Shown: positions 8,399 through 15,685 of the stretch, piece by piece | How positions within the stretch are numbered: position 1 is the stretch's first letter | Layout of the letters: each line of letters starts with the position of its first letter | Assembly (NCBI RefSeq): GCF_002135235.1 | Contig: NZ_NEGB01000003.1 | Location: forward strand, 62,001 to 126,000 | Source of the DNA: Acinetobacter silvestris | Lineage (GTDB): Bacteria; Pseudomonadota; Gammaproteobacteria; Pseudomonadales; Moraxellaceae | Reading direction: 5' to 3' | DNA: 64,000 nucleotides | Program-made: the position numbers and the translations under genes | The notes under the pieces: model-generated | Told to the model about the DNA's origin: nothing | Seen by the model: the letters and a program-made list of their open reading frames with translations, nothing else | Database searches by the model: none

Positions 8399-8427
8399 AT
8401 ATAAAAAACATCATATGTTTTTTATAT
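8399..8427. repeat. perfect 13-bp AT-rich inverted repeat
   Basis: Two 13-base arms (ATATAAAAAACAT and its complement) flank a CAT loop. It begins one base after the stop codon of the secreted paralogue. It may act as a bidirectional terminator or mark the edge of an acquired segment. Confidence 0.7.
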
Positions 8428-8473
8428 TTATTTGCTTGTAATACTATAAAATTTATTGATGCATATACAGCAT

Positions 8474-8499
8474 AAAAAACCCACTTTGGTGGGTTTTTT
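8474..8499 (+). terminator. intrinsic terminator before the muramidase gene
   Basis: Six A then CCCAC, a TTTG loop, GTGGG and six T. It is followed after 7 bases by GGAG and the start codon of the next gene, the same layout as at 2860-2899. Confidence 0.85.
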
Positions 8500-8516
8500 A
8501 TTGCATGGAGAAAAGC

Positions 8517-9179
8517 ATGACAACACTCGCGGAACTACAACGAGCACTTGAAAATCCAAATGCTAGAAAAATGTTGAATCTTATTGCGGCTTCAGAAGGA
8601 GTTAAGCACGGCTACAACACGCTTTTTGGAAATCAACAATTCAATAATTTAGGTGCTCACCCAAACATACGTAAGGAATTTACACAAACCGACGGACGTA
8701 AAAATTACACCACAGCAGCGGGTCGCTATCAGTTTTTAAACGACACATGGGCAGGGTTAAGAAATCAGTATGGATTCCGTGATTTTTCACCTCAAAACCA
8801 AGATTTAGGCGCAATAGCTTTAATATCAGGGCGTGGTGCTTTAAATGATGTTTTAAAAGGAGATTATAGAAGTGCCATCCTAAAGTTAGGTCCTGAGTGG
8901 GCATCTCTACCATCCTCAACATACAAACAAGGTAAGCGGTCTTGGGATTTCGTGAATAAGCAATTAGGACGGGATGTTGGGGGTGCTAGACAAACGCAGC
9001 AGTCGAAACAACAATTTTCACCAAATTTTATAGATTTAAAAAGCGTAGGTATTCAACAGCAGAATAAAGAATACCAACCGCAAATGGTGGATCTAGAAGC
9101 TGTTGGGATCGGCAACAGTAAGCAAAATAATTCATTTCAACCTGAGTTAATTGATTTGAAATCAGTCGGGATTGGTTAA
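8517..9179 (+). CDS. phage muramidase (lambda R-like lysozyme fold) with triplicated C-terminal motif
   Basis: The ATG at 8517 is preferred over 8505 because GGAG lies 6 bases upstream of it. Residues 15-155 match the COG4678 muramidase type: the candidate catalytic Glu is in LIAASEGVKHGY, followed by YTTAAGRYQFLNDTWAGL. It would cleave the peptidoglycan glycan strand. The tail carries three copies of a 13-residue motif at residues 167-179, 186-198 and 207-219 (FSPNFIDLKSVGI, YQPQMVDLEAVGI, FQPELIDLKSVGI). Its place between ejection-protein genes, plus a separate endolysin at 12642, suggests a virion-associated enzyme that opens the wall at infection. The repeats may dock it to other ejection proteins. 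Confidence 0.8.
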   Translation: MTTLAELQRALENPNARKMLNLIAASEGVKHGYNTLFGNQQFNNLGAHPNIRKEFTQTDGRKNYTTAAGRYQFLNDTWAGLRNQYGFRDFSPQNQDLGAIALISGRGALNDVLKGDYRSAILKLGPEWASLPSSTYKQGKRSWDFVNKQLGRDVGGARQTQQSKQQFSPNFIDLKSVGIQQQNKEYQPQMVDLEAVGIGNSKQNNSFQPELIDLKSVGIG

Positions 9180-9181
9180 AT

Positions 9182-11377
9182 ATGTCTAGTGAACAATTAA
9201 AAGCATTTATCACAAAAGAGAGAAATGCAGGAACCTCAGATATTCAAATTTTTAATAAAATGCTCGATACGCCAGCTTTTAAAAAAGGTATTGAAAAAGG
9301 TAATAGTCATGGTCTATCAAACAGATCAATTGCAGAAGGTATAGGATTAAAACTACCTGAGCGCAAAGCGGTAGATTTAGAAGATACCAAACGACAAGGT
9401 ACGCTTGCGGAGGCAAAAAAAGAGGGTAAAACCAAAGCATGGGAATCTGTGCTACTAGGATCATCTGACCTTGGTGCTGGTGTTTTGCAGGGTATTAATT
9501 ATGCTGCTGATGGTTTGAGTGGTGCTATTAATAAAGCGACAGGTACAAATTTAGATACCAAGTCTTATGATCGTTTTACTAAACAACGTAAGGATATTGA
9601 GGATTTTCATAATGCAAGTCGTGAAGCAAACGACCAGGGTTTTGATTGGGCCCGACTCGGTGGTCAGATTGCATCAACAGCACCCATGGCAGCATTGGGG
9701 CGTGGTTATCAGGGAGCCAAAGTCTTATCGGCTGCAGGTGCAAAAGTTGCCAGTCAAAACGCTTTAGTAGGTGCTGGAATTGGTGGGGCTAGTTTCGCAA
9801 AAGATGCAGATCAACGTATTGCCAATACTGCTCTTGGTGCTGTAGGTGGTGCAGGCGGTGCTGCTATTGGAGAAAAAATTGGGCAAGGTGTGGTTAAAGT
9901 CGCTCAAGGTGTAAAAAATCAATCCGCAAAATTATCAATCGAACGCACCAATGAAATTCTACGCTCTATTGATAGCAAGCTCGATGGCGCTCTACAGCAA
10001 AGCGGTATGCGGTTGAGTGAGTTATCCGATGAAGTAGCTAATGGCTTACGAACAGAAGCTAAAAAAGCATTACTGTCTGGGAAAGTCTTAAACGCTGAAG
10101 CTGTTGCACGTAAAGCAGCCTTAGATCAGGTTGGTATTAAAGGCACACGCGCTCAAGTCACTGGCAATGCAAAGCAATGGCAACAAGAAGCTGAACTTGC
10201 AAAATTACAGGGTGCAGGAGACGATCTACGTGAAAAGCTTGTTTCTGACAATACCAAGCTAGTTGACTTGCTTGAGACGGAAGCTCAAAAAACGGGTGGT
10301 CGTTCAATTGATAACTATGGCGTAGGTCGTGATAGCGCTGAGTCACTTATGGGACAATATAAGCAGAATAAGCAATTTGTTCGTGAGGCTTATGCTGCTG
10401 CGAAAAATGCGAATGGCAATGATGTATTAATTAATGGTCAAGGCTTCTCAAACGATGTATTTACCGCATTAGATGATAAGGCCCTAGCATCTTTCCTACC
10501 TGCCGATATTCGAAATATTGTGAAGCAAATTAATGACAATCCTAGTTACTTCACGCTTCGAAAAGGCGAAGAATTAATCAAGGTGTTAAATGGTCACTAC
10601 AAGACATCTATGCAAATGGGTGAGCCTACCGCAACAACGAATGCGCTTGGAGTGGTACGTCAAGCCTTACAAACTCGCCAAGATGAAGCTTTACAAGGAT
10701 TGTTGTCAAATGGCGGTAATGATGCAGCTCAAGCATATAGTTTTGCTAGAGAAGCATATAAAGCTAATTCGAGCCTTAAAGCCCAGATACCAATGCTACA
10801 AGACGTTTTAAAGCAGCAGTCTAAAGGTAGTGTGAACTACGATGATTTGTATAAAAAGCACATATTAAACGGTAAAATTGAAGAGCTTGGCCAGACTTTT
10901 GATGTGCTTAAAAATACTAATCCACAGGCGATAGCAGATATTCAGCAAGAAGTGATTAAGGATATTTCTGCAAAAGCTATTAATTCGAATGGCAAATTTA
11001 GCCCAGCAGGAATGAAGAACGCACTTGATGCCCTAGGTGATCGAAAGCTGAATGTGATATTTAGCTCTGACCAAGTGAAGCGACTCAAAGATATTCGACA
11101 AGCTGCGGATTATTCAATCACTCAACCGCCACATTCTTATGTAAATAACTCTAATTCTGGGTCAGCTTTATATAACCATTTTATGAGTCTACTAAAACTT
11201 CCTGGTGCAAGAGTTCTTTTAAGTTCTGTAAAAGATATTCCTGACAGTATGGCCGTTTCTAAAGCAATGAAACCAACGATTGCAGGAGAAGCCATGCCTT
11301 CCCAAGGAAATCAAGACTTGATTGATAGATTGACGCGAGCAGGCTTAATAACTGGCTCAAATCTACCCAAACAATAG
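9182..11377 (+). CDS. large DNA ejection protein (gp16-like)
   Basis: This 731-residue protein starts 2 bases after the muramidase stop. It is helical and Ala/Gly/Lys-rich, with hydrophobic glycine-rich stretches at about residues 95-125 and 155-235 (SAAGAKVASQNALVGAGIGG, ALGAVGGAGGAAIGEKIGQG). These could insert into the inner membrane, as expected for the third P22-type ejection protein. The rest is long amphipathic helix. No catalytic domain was recognised; the lytic activity sits in the separate gene just before it. It ends at a strong terminator. Confidence 0.65.
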   Translation: MSSEQLKAFITKERNAGTSDIQIFNKMLDTPAFKKGIEKGNSHGLSNRSIAEGIGLKLPERKAVDLEDTKRQGTLAEAKKEGKTKAWESVLLGSSDLGAGVLQGINYAADGLSGAINKATGTNLDTKSYDRFTKQRKDIEDFHNASREANDQGFDWARLGGQIASTAPMAALGRGYQGAKVLSAAGAKVASQNALVGAGIGGASFAKDADQRIANTALGAVGGAGGAAIGEKIGQGVVKVAQGVKNQSAKLSIERTNEILRSIDSKLDGALQQSGMRLSELSDEVANGLRTEAKKALLSGKVLNAEAVARKAALDQVGIKGTRAQVTGNAKQWQQEAELAKLQGAGDDLREKLVSDNTKLVDLLETEAQKTGGRSIDNYGVGRDSAESLMGQYKQNKQFVREAYAAAKNANGNDVLINGQGFSNDVFTALDDKALASFLPADIRNIVKQINDNPSYFTLRKGEELIKVLNGHYKTSMQMGEPTATTNALGVVRQALQTRQDEALQGLLSNGGNDAAQAYSFAREAYKANSSLKAQIPMLQDVLKQQSKGSVNYDDLYKKHILNGKIEELGQTFDVLKNTNPQAIADIQQEVIKDISAKAINSNGKFSPAGMKNALDALGDRKLNVIFSSDQVKRLKDIRQAADYSITQPPHSYVNNSNSGSALYNHFMSLLKLPGARVLLSSVKDIPDSMAVSKAMKPTIAGEAMPSQGNQDLIDRLTRAGLITGSNLPKQ

Positions 11378-11397
11378 CCGCCGAAAGGCGGTTTTTT
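11378..11397 (+). terminator. intrinsic terminator before the collar-fibre gene
   Basis: Stem CCGCC/GGCGG, GAAA tetraloop, six T. The next start codon (11412) follows within 15 bases. Confidence 0.85.
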
Positions 11398-11411
11398 AAT
11401 GCAGGTACAAA

Positions 11412-12320
11412 ATGACAGCATACCCATTAACACCTGTGCGATTTCGAGCTTTTGATAAAAATGGACAACCATTAATTGGTGGTCAAGTTTTTGCTTATGA
11501 AGCTGGAAGCACAACCAATGAAAAAGATACCTACTTAGATAAGGGGATGGAAAGTTTAAATACATGGCCTGTCATTCTTGATGATACAGGCAGCGCATCG
11601 ATCTATGTATCAGGCGATTACTTTTTTCAGATTTTGGATGCAGAGGGTAATTTAATTGAAGAGGGAGACGGTATTGCAGATGCTGAATCCATTGCACAAG
11701 CATTGATTGATGGTAATTCAGGAGGCGCAAACAATCTTGAGCAGCGAGTTACGGATCTAGAGTCAGCAAGAGATGAGCACACGGATCAAATAAATGAGCT
11801 TATTGATACAACTGATGACCTACAAGAACAAGTTAAAAATGAAGTCGAAAAAGATCGGGATGCAGCAATTAAAACAGCCGTTGATGCTGCTAAAAAAGCA
11901 TTGGTAGAGGCATTCGATGAAAAGTTGACTGAGGTCGCTGAAAGCCTACAGATTCAAGTTGGCGATATTTATATAACGCTAAACTCTACGAGTCCAGATT
12001 CTAAGCTTGGGTATGGGACTTGGGAGCTAGTCTCGCAAGGCAAGGCAATTGTAGGATTATCGAATGCATCTATTGATCCAGCTTGGACAAAAATTCTAGG
12101 TGGTTCATTCGGAGAGTTTCAGCATACTTTAACTGTAAGCGAACTACCGCCACATAGTCACGCTGTTAGCTTTTCAACAAACTCAGCTGGCAGTGGCACC
12201 CTTGATGGTAAGTCTAGTGGTGCGAATGGGTCAAACCCGTCAGAAGAGACAGGGGGGGGAGAGCCGCATAATACCGTACAACCATCCATGGTTTTTGCCA
12301 TTTGGAAAAGAATATCCTAA
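11412..12320 (+). CDS. tail fibre with collar-type C-terminal domain
   Basis: The product has 302 residues. The N-terminal 85 residues (YPLTPVRFRAFDKNGQPLIG, GQVFAYEAGSTT) form a small beta domain common at fibre bases. Residues about 110-180 are a coiled coil. The C-terminus (GSFGEFQHTLTVSELPPHSH, then GEPHNTVQPSMVFAIWKRIS) is the short-tail-fibre/collar domain found in many phages, with the PHSHAV segment whose histidines bind metal in T4-like relatives. A G8 tract (12252-12259) sits in the loop before the last strand. A role as adsorption fibre is likely. Confidence 0.75.
   Translation: MTAYPLTPVRFRAFDKNGQPLIGGQVFAYEAGSTTNEKDTYLDKGMESLNTWPVILDDTGSASIYVSGDYFFQILDAEGNLIEEGDGIADAESIAQALIDGNSGGANNLEQRVTDLESARDEHTDQINELIDTTDDLQEQVKNEVEKDRDAAIKTAVDAAKKALVEAFDEKLTEVAESLQIQVGDIYITLNSTSPDSKLGYGTWELVSQGKAIVGLSNASIDPAWTKILGGSFGEFQHTLTVSELPPHSHAVSFSTNSAGSGTLDGKSSGANGSNPSEETGGGEPHNTVQPSMVFAIWKRIS
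12252..12259 (+). repeat. poly-G tract (G8) in the fibre receptor-side domain
   Basis: Eight consecutive G encode Gly-Gly-Gly just before the terminal strand. A one-base slip would replace the last 20 or so residues of the collar domain. Confidence 0.9.
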
Positions 12321-12340
12321 ACACCGAAAGGTGTTTTTTT
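12320..12340 (+). terminator. intrinsic terminator before the lysis cassette
   Basis: Stem ACACC/GGTGT with a GAAA loop and a run of seven T. It separates the fibre gene from the holin. Confidence 0.85.
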
Positions 12341-12363
12341 ATTGCCAAAAATAAGGGGTTAAT

Positions 12364-12642
12364 ATGCAAGAGCATGAAAAAACAATACTTACATTAATTG
12401 CAATTGGGGGGCTCATTGGTATGAGTCGTCTGTTGGTTTCAAATGAGCCTTTATCCTGGAGAATGATTGTAGGTCGAACCATTTTAGGTTCAGCAACATC
12501 AACCATTGCAGGTATAGTGCTGATCCAATTTCCTGATTTAAGCCCTATTGCACTTGTGGCGATTGCCTGTGCATTGGGTATATTAGGCAGTACATTCATT
12601 GAAGAGTATTTAAAGAAAAATGCCAATAAGTGGGGTGGGTGA
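12364..12642 (+). CDS. putative phage holin
   Basis: This 92-residue protein has three hydrophobic segments: about residues 8-24 (ILTLIAIGGLIGM), 36-55 (RTILGSATSTIAGIVLI) and 58-80 (SPIALVAIACALGILGSTF). It ends in a charged tail EEYLKKNANKWGG. Size, topology and direct overlap with the endolysin gene fit a holin, which forms inner-membrane holes to time lysis. The ribosome site AAGGGG is 6 bases upstream. The exact holin family was not resolved. Confidence 0.75.
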   Translation: MQEHEKTILTLIAIGGLIGMSRLLVSNEPLSWRMIVGRTILGSATSTIAGIVLIQFPDLSPIALVAIACALGILGSTFIEEYLKKNANKWGG

Positions 12643-13226
12643 TGAAGACTATATTTGATTTCTTAAGAAAGATCAGCGGTGGCAAGCTCACTCAAAAACA
12701 GGTGGATGCAGCTAATAGCGCAATCGCCACAGCTTCAGATACTGTAATTTCAAACATGCTGGGCATTGCCATAGATGAAATGTCGGTGAGTAAAGCCGGT
12801 ATTGAAATGATCTGTGGCTTTGAGGGGAAGCGTCTCGTTGCCTATGACGATGGCGTGGGAGTCTGGACCATTGGTTTTGGCACCACGATTCATTCAAATG
12901 GGATCCGTGTTAAAAAAGGCGATACTTGCACTGAAGCACAAGCCAAAGCGTATATGGCGCATGATTTAAAGAAATTCGAACAAGCTGTAAATGATGCTGT
13001 GAATGTACCTTTAAATCAGAATCAATTTGATGCGTTAGTCTCACTGACTTATAACACTGGTGCAGGGGCATTTAAGGATTCGACTTTACTTAAAAGACTC
13101 AATGCAGGGGACTATCAAGCTGCTGCTAATCAGTTCGATGTGTGGGTGAAAGCTGGTGGTAAGACGATGCAGGGTTTGGTGAATCGACGTAAAGTTGAAA
13201 AGTTACTGTTTGGTAAACCTATTTAA
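12642..13226 (+). CDS. endolysin, GH24 T4-type lysozyme
   Basis: The ATG at 12642 overlaps the holin stop (TGATG). A 4-codon longer GTG-type start is less likely. The 194-residue product has the GH24 catalytic triad at T4-like spacing: Glu61 in CGFEGKR, Asp70 in AYDDG and Thr76 in VWTIGFGTT. NQFDALVSLTYNTGAGAF and a late RR pair are also typical. The first 50 residues are extra and lack an obvious secretion signal, so release through the holin is expected. It degrades host peptidoglycan at the end of the lytic cycle. Confidence 0.9.
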   Translation: MKTIFDFLRKISGGKLTQKQVDAANSAIATASDTVISNMLGIAIDEMSVSKAGIEMICGFEGKRLVAYDDGVGVWTIGFGTTIHSNGIRVKKGDTCTEAQAKAYMAHDLKKFEQAVNDAVNVPLNQNQFDALVSLTYNTGAGAFKDSTLLKRLNAGDYQAAANQFDVWVKAGGKTMQGLVNRRKVEKLLFGKPI

Positions 13227-13267
13227 TAGGCTTTTAAACATAATCACTCCCATCAATGTTCTATTTT

Positions 13268-13289
13268 TGTGGAACTTTTATGTTCCACA
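13268..13289. promoter_or_regulatory. perfect 8-bp inverted repeat upstream of the Panacea operon
   Basis: TGTGGAAC and its complement flank a 6-base TTTTAT loop. No T-run follows, so an operator is as likely as an RNA hairpin. It lies 25 bases before a promoter-like -10. Confidence 0.5.
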
Positions 13290-13291
13290 GT

Positions 13292-13319
13292 GTTGCTTAT
13301 TTATCGCAAATGCTATAAT
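13292..13319 (+). promoter_or_regulatory. candidate promoter for the Panacea gene pair
   Basis: An extended -10 TGCTATAAT (TATAAT at 13314-13319) has a weak TTGCTT -35 about 15 bases upstream. It sits between the endolysin and the Panacea gene and would allow expression in the lysogen independent of late phage transcription. Confidence 0.5.
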
Positions 13320-13331
13320 TTGAATAGTAAT

Positions 13332-13357
13332 AAAAGGTAAGAATAGTCTTGCCTTTT
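13332..13357 (+). terminator. weak hairpin downstream of the endolysin
   Basis: AAAAGGTAAGA and TCTTGCCTTTT pair around ATAG with one mismatch. It could terminate late transcription or structure the leader of the next operon. Confidence 0.4.
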
Positions 13358-13473
13358 GTCGTATCTATATTAAGGAATATAAAATGTACACCGTCACTGA
13401 TTTTCGACAATGTTGATCCTTAGTTTTCTATTTCTAAGTTCTGTTGATTTAAGTGTTTTATGTGGGGTGCGCT

Positions 13474-13998
13474 ATGAATAAAAAAATAACAGCAATGGAT
13501 ATTGCTAACTATATTGTAGAATTAGTAAACAATAATGCAGCTATGAAGGGTATTTTGACGCCTATTAAATTACAAAAAATTTTATATTATGTATATGTAA
13601 ATTGCTTAGTTAATCGCAACGAAAAGCTGTTCGAACAACCAATTGAAAAATGGAAATTTGGACCAGTTGTTAGTTGTGTTTACCATAATTTTAAAATGTT
13701 TGGTACGGGGCATATAGACTCTACGATTTCAACATTTGAGCTTTCTGATCAAGAAAATGGTGGATTTTCTTTTAAGGAAATTAAGTTTAATTTAAATATC
13801 CTTGCTTTAAAGCCTGAAGTTCAAGAGGAAATTCATTCCACGGTCAAAGCCTTAATAAATGAAAAGCCTTTTGATTTGGTTGAAAAAACTCACAAGGAAG
13901 ACCCTTGGAAGCTTTTAGAATCTCGCATTCTTGCTGGAGAAAGAGGTTTGGTTTATACAGATCAAGAAATCAAAGATCATTTTGTGAATAAATACTAA
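13474..13998 (+). CDS. Panacea (SocA/DUF4065) antitoxin-domain protein
   Basis: The ATG at 13474 has GGGG 6 bases upstream. The in-frame GTG at 13453 has no such site. The 174-residue protein carries the Panacea signature: ITAMDIANYIVELV, LTPIKLQKILYYVYVN, then EKWKFGPVVSCVYHNFKMFG. In known systems this domain neutralises diverse partner toxins encoded beside it. Here the partner would be the membrane protein encoded 21 bases downstream. Placement at the prophage end after lysis genes is typical for lysogen-expressed cargo. A role outside toxin-antitoxin pairs, such as a ClpXP adaptor like SocA, is also possible. Confidence 0.8.
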   Translation: MNKKITAMDIANYIVELVNNNAAMKGILTPIKLQKILYYVYVNCLVNRNEKLFEQPIEKWKFGPVVSCVYHNFKMFGTGHIDSTISTFELSDQENGGFSFKEIKFNLNILALKPEVQEEIHSTVKALINEKPFDLVEKTHKEDPWKLLESRILAGERGLVYTDQEIKDHFVNKY

Positions 13999-14019
13999 TA
14001 ATTTTAGGCAGGGTTAGTT

Positions 14020-15093
14020 TTGGATGCACAGACCGATATACTTAATATTTTTGTATTTCGTTTAATTTCTAGCCCTGCTAATGACGAAGCTATACAAAGT
14101 TTAATAAAAATTTTTGAAGAGGTTATTGTTCAAAAAAGATGCTTACCAAACTTTGATATTCCCTATGAAGATATTACTGAGCTAATTTATGACTATTCAC
14201 AAGAGATTAATCTTGATGAATTAGATTTAATGATGGAGGAACTAGAGGGGCGTTATCAACAGCAGCATCCTTATTTAGAAGGTGGACAAAAACACCCTAA
14301 TCACAAGTGTCTAAGTAAGTTCAGAAGACATATCTATTTAGCTGCAACTCAAAAAAATTACATTAAAAAAGTTACCCAAGAAGAAGCTAAAACTGCACGT
14401 AATATCGCACACTCTGCACAAGAAATAGCAAATAAAGCGGAAAAAGCATCAGGTAAAGCAGAAAAATTAGCACAAAAAGCAGAGGACTTAGCGAATGAAG
14501 CTGATGCACAAGCCAAATCAACTATTGCAAACTATATTTCTATTTTAGGTATTTTTGCTTCAATTATCTTTACTTTATTTGGTGGGGTGAATTTGATTGG
14601 TGCAACAGTTAAATTGCTAGAGGCTAACTCTAGATGGCCTTATTTAACATTTATCATTGCATTACTAATGATTTGCTTACTCACATTATTAAACATGATG
14701 GTGAAGTGGATTGGATCAATAAATAACCTTAAAGGAGCCTTGGATAGGTTTAAATCTGGTAACCTTATTAGTGATGGCAGTACTCCACCGAAACAAAATT
14801 TCTTCCAAAAATATATAGGATTTGGTTTTTATACCCGGTCAATCTTGATTTTATCCTGTGTTCTGGGGGGAAGTATGATTGGTATGTACAATGTCACAAA
14901 AGAGAATACTTTTAATTATTCGACAGAAACTACAACCAAAAACATACCTAAATCTGAAGTTCGGAACGATAAGAAATCTTTTGAAAAACCTGATCAAGAT
15001 ATTGATGATAACCCTGATATTGAAACGACTGTAGTTAGTAAATTTTCTCTATCAAATGCACCCAAAGATACTGATGATAAAAATAAAGATTAA
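14020..15093 (+). CDS. coiled-coil three-helix membrane protein, candidate Panacea-paired toxin
   Basis: The TTG start is supported by AGGCAGGG about 6 bases upstream and by frame continuity. The nearby ATG at 14024 is out of frame. The product has 357 residues. Residues 1-110 are a soluble helical region. Residues 117-168 are an Ala/Lys/Glu-rich coiled coil. Membrane segments lie at about 170-193, 206-232 and 271-291. The C-terminal tail (295-357) is acidic and polar. No known enzyme motif is seen. The close spacing to the Panacea gene suggests the effector of the pair, acting on the inner membrane. A terminator follows. The toxin role is inferred, not recognised by homology. Confidence 0.6.
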   Translation: MDAQTDILNIFVFRLISSPANDEAIQSLIKIFEEVIVQKRCLPNFDIPYEDITELIYDYSQEINLDELDLMMEELEGRYQQQHPYLEGGQKHPNHKCLSKFRRHIYLAATQKNYIKKVTQEEAKTARNIAHSAQEIANKAEKASGKAEKLAQKAEDLANEADAQAKSTIANYISILGIFASIIFTLFGGVNLIGATVKLLEANSRWPYLTFIIALLMICLLTLLNMMVKWIGSINNLKGALDRFKSGNLISDGSTPPKQNFFQKYIGFGFYTRSILILSCVLGGSMIGMYNVTKENTFNYSTETTTKNIPKSEVRNDKKSFEKPDQDIDDNPDIETTVVSKFSLSNAPKDTDDKNKD

Positions 15094-15111
15094 TTAAGCT
15101 TGATAACAAAA

Positions 15112-15134
15112 TCCTCTTTCGGAGGCTGTTTTTC
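15112..15134 (+). terminator. terminator after the Panacea gene pair
   Basis: Stem CCTC/GAGG with a TTTCG loop is followed by CTGTTTTT, 20 bases after the stop codon. Confidence 0.65.
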
Positions 15135-15249
15135 ATGGACAAAATTTATGGATGAAAAAGACTATTTTTCAGTAACCAAAAAGAAGCTTTCTCATGCTGC
15201 GCAGCGCATCTGATTAATATCAATGTGAATGTAGGAATATGTGTGAAAG

Positions 15250-15271
15250 CTCTCTAGGTGAGAGATTTTTT
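15250..15271 (+). terminator. second terminator-like hairpin at the prophage edge
   Basis: CTCTC/GAGAG around TAGGT, followed by ATTTTTT. Confidence 0.55.
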
Positions 15272-15320
15272 ATGAAAGTAGACTCATTGTAGACTTTATG
15301 CTTGTTGTTTATTGGTGTGA

Positions 15321-15411
15321 GTTATTGCGGATTATTGCATAATCTAAATAAAAACATTAATAATCAATTGTATGTATTGTTTGTTATGGTGTCTTATTGT
15401 CAGTTATTGCG
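15321..15411. repeat. short direct repeats GTTATTGCG, candidate att/arm sites
   Basis: GTTATTGCG occurs twice, 82 bases apart, each within a wider run of TTATTG motifs. Such clusters can be integrase arm sites. The assignment is tentative because no integrase or left end is visible. Confidence 0.3.
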
Positions 15412-15451
15412 AAATATTAATCATGCGGTAGAATTTGGAATTCAAATTTGT

Positions 15452-15560
15452 TCGCCATGATGCTGTTCCATTTCTTGCTTAGATTGTGTGATTTGAGCAG
15501 CTTGCTTGGCTAGTTTTGCAGGTGAATGCTTTTGAAAAATAGCTAAGAATCAAGTGCTGT
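15452..15560 (-). pseudogene. decayed C-terminal coding remnant
   Basis: On the minus strand a frame without a start reads FQKHSPAKLAKQAAQI then TQSKQEMEQHHGEQI before TGA. A neighbouring frame just upstream reads CDKLQAITALDS, consistent with a frameshifted older gene. The peptide is too short for a family call. It may be the tail of a gene cut by prophage integration. Confidence 0.3.
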
Positions 15561-15685
15561 AATGGCTTGCAGTTTATCACACTGTTTTTTTTGTTAATTG
15601 GCACAAGGTTTCAAATACAATTTGAAGCTATATAAAATTATTGATGAACTGGATACACTCTGCTTGTTCTAGGGGAGAACAAGCC

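Larger units (their letters stand above)
15094..15685. other. gene-poor junction, probable right prophage end
   Basis: About 590 bases without an intact gene. It holds two terminator-like hairpins (15112-15134 and 15250-15271), then a stretch in which TTATTG recurs five times, including GTTATTGCG at 15321-15329 and 15403-15411. After that comes a decayed minus-strand coding remnant (15452-15560). Phage-type genes stop before it and ordinary chromosomal genes start after it, so attR is most likely here. The left end is outside the window, so the core cannot be confirmed. Confidence 0.45.

Noticed and set aside
14024..14100. ATG at 14024 as start of the Panacea partner
   Set aside because: It is in another frame than the long reading frame. 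The TTG at 14020 has a better-placed ribosome site.
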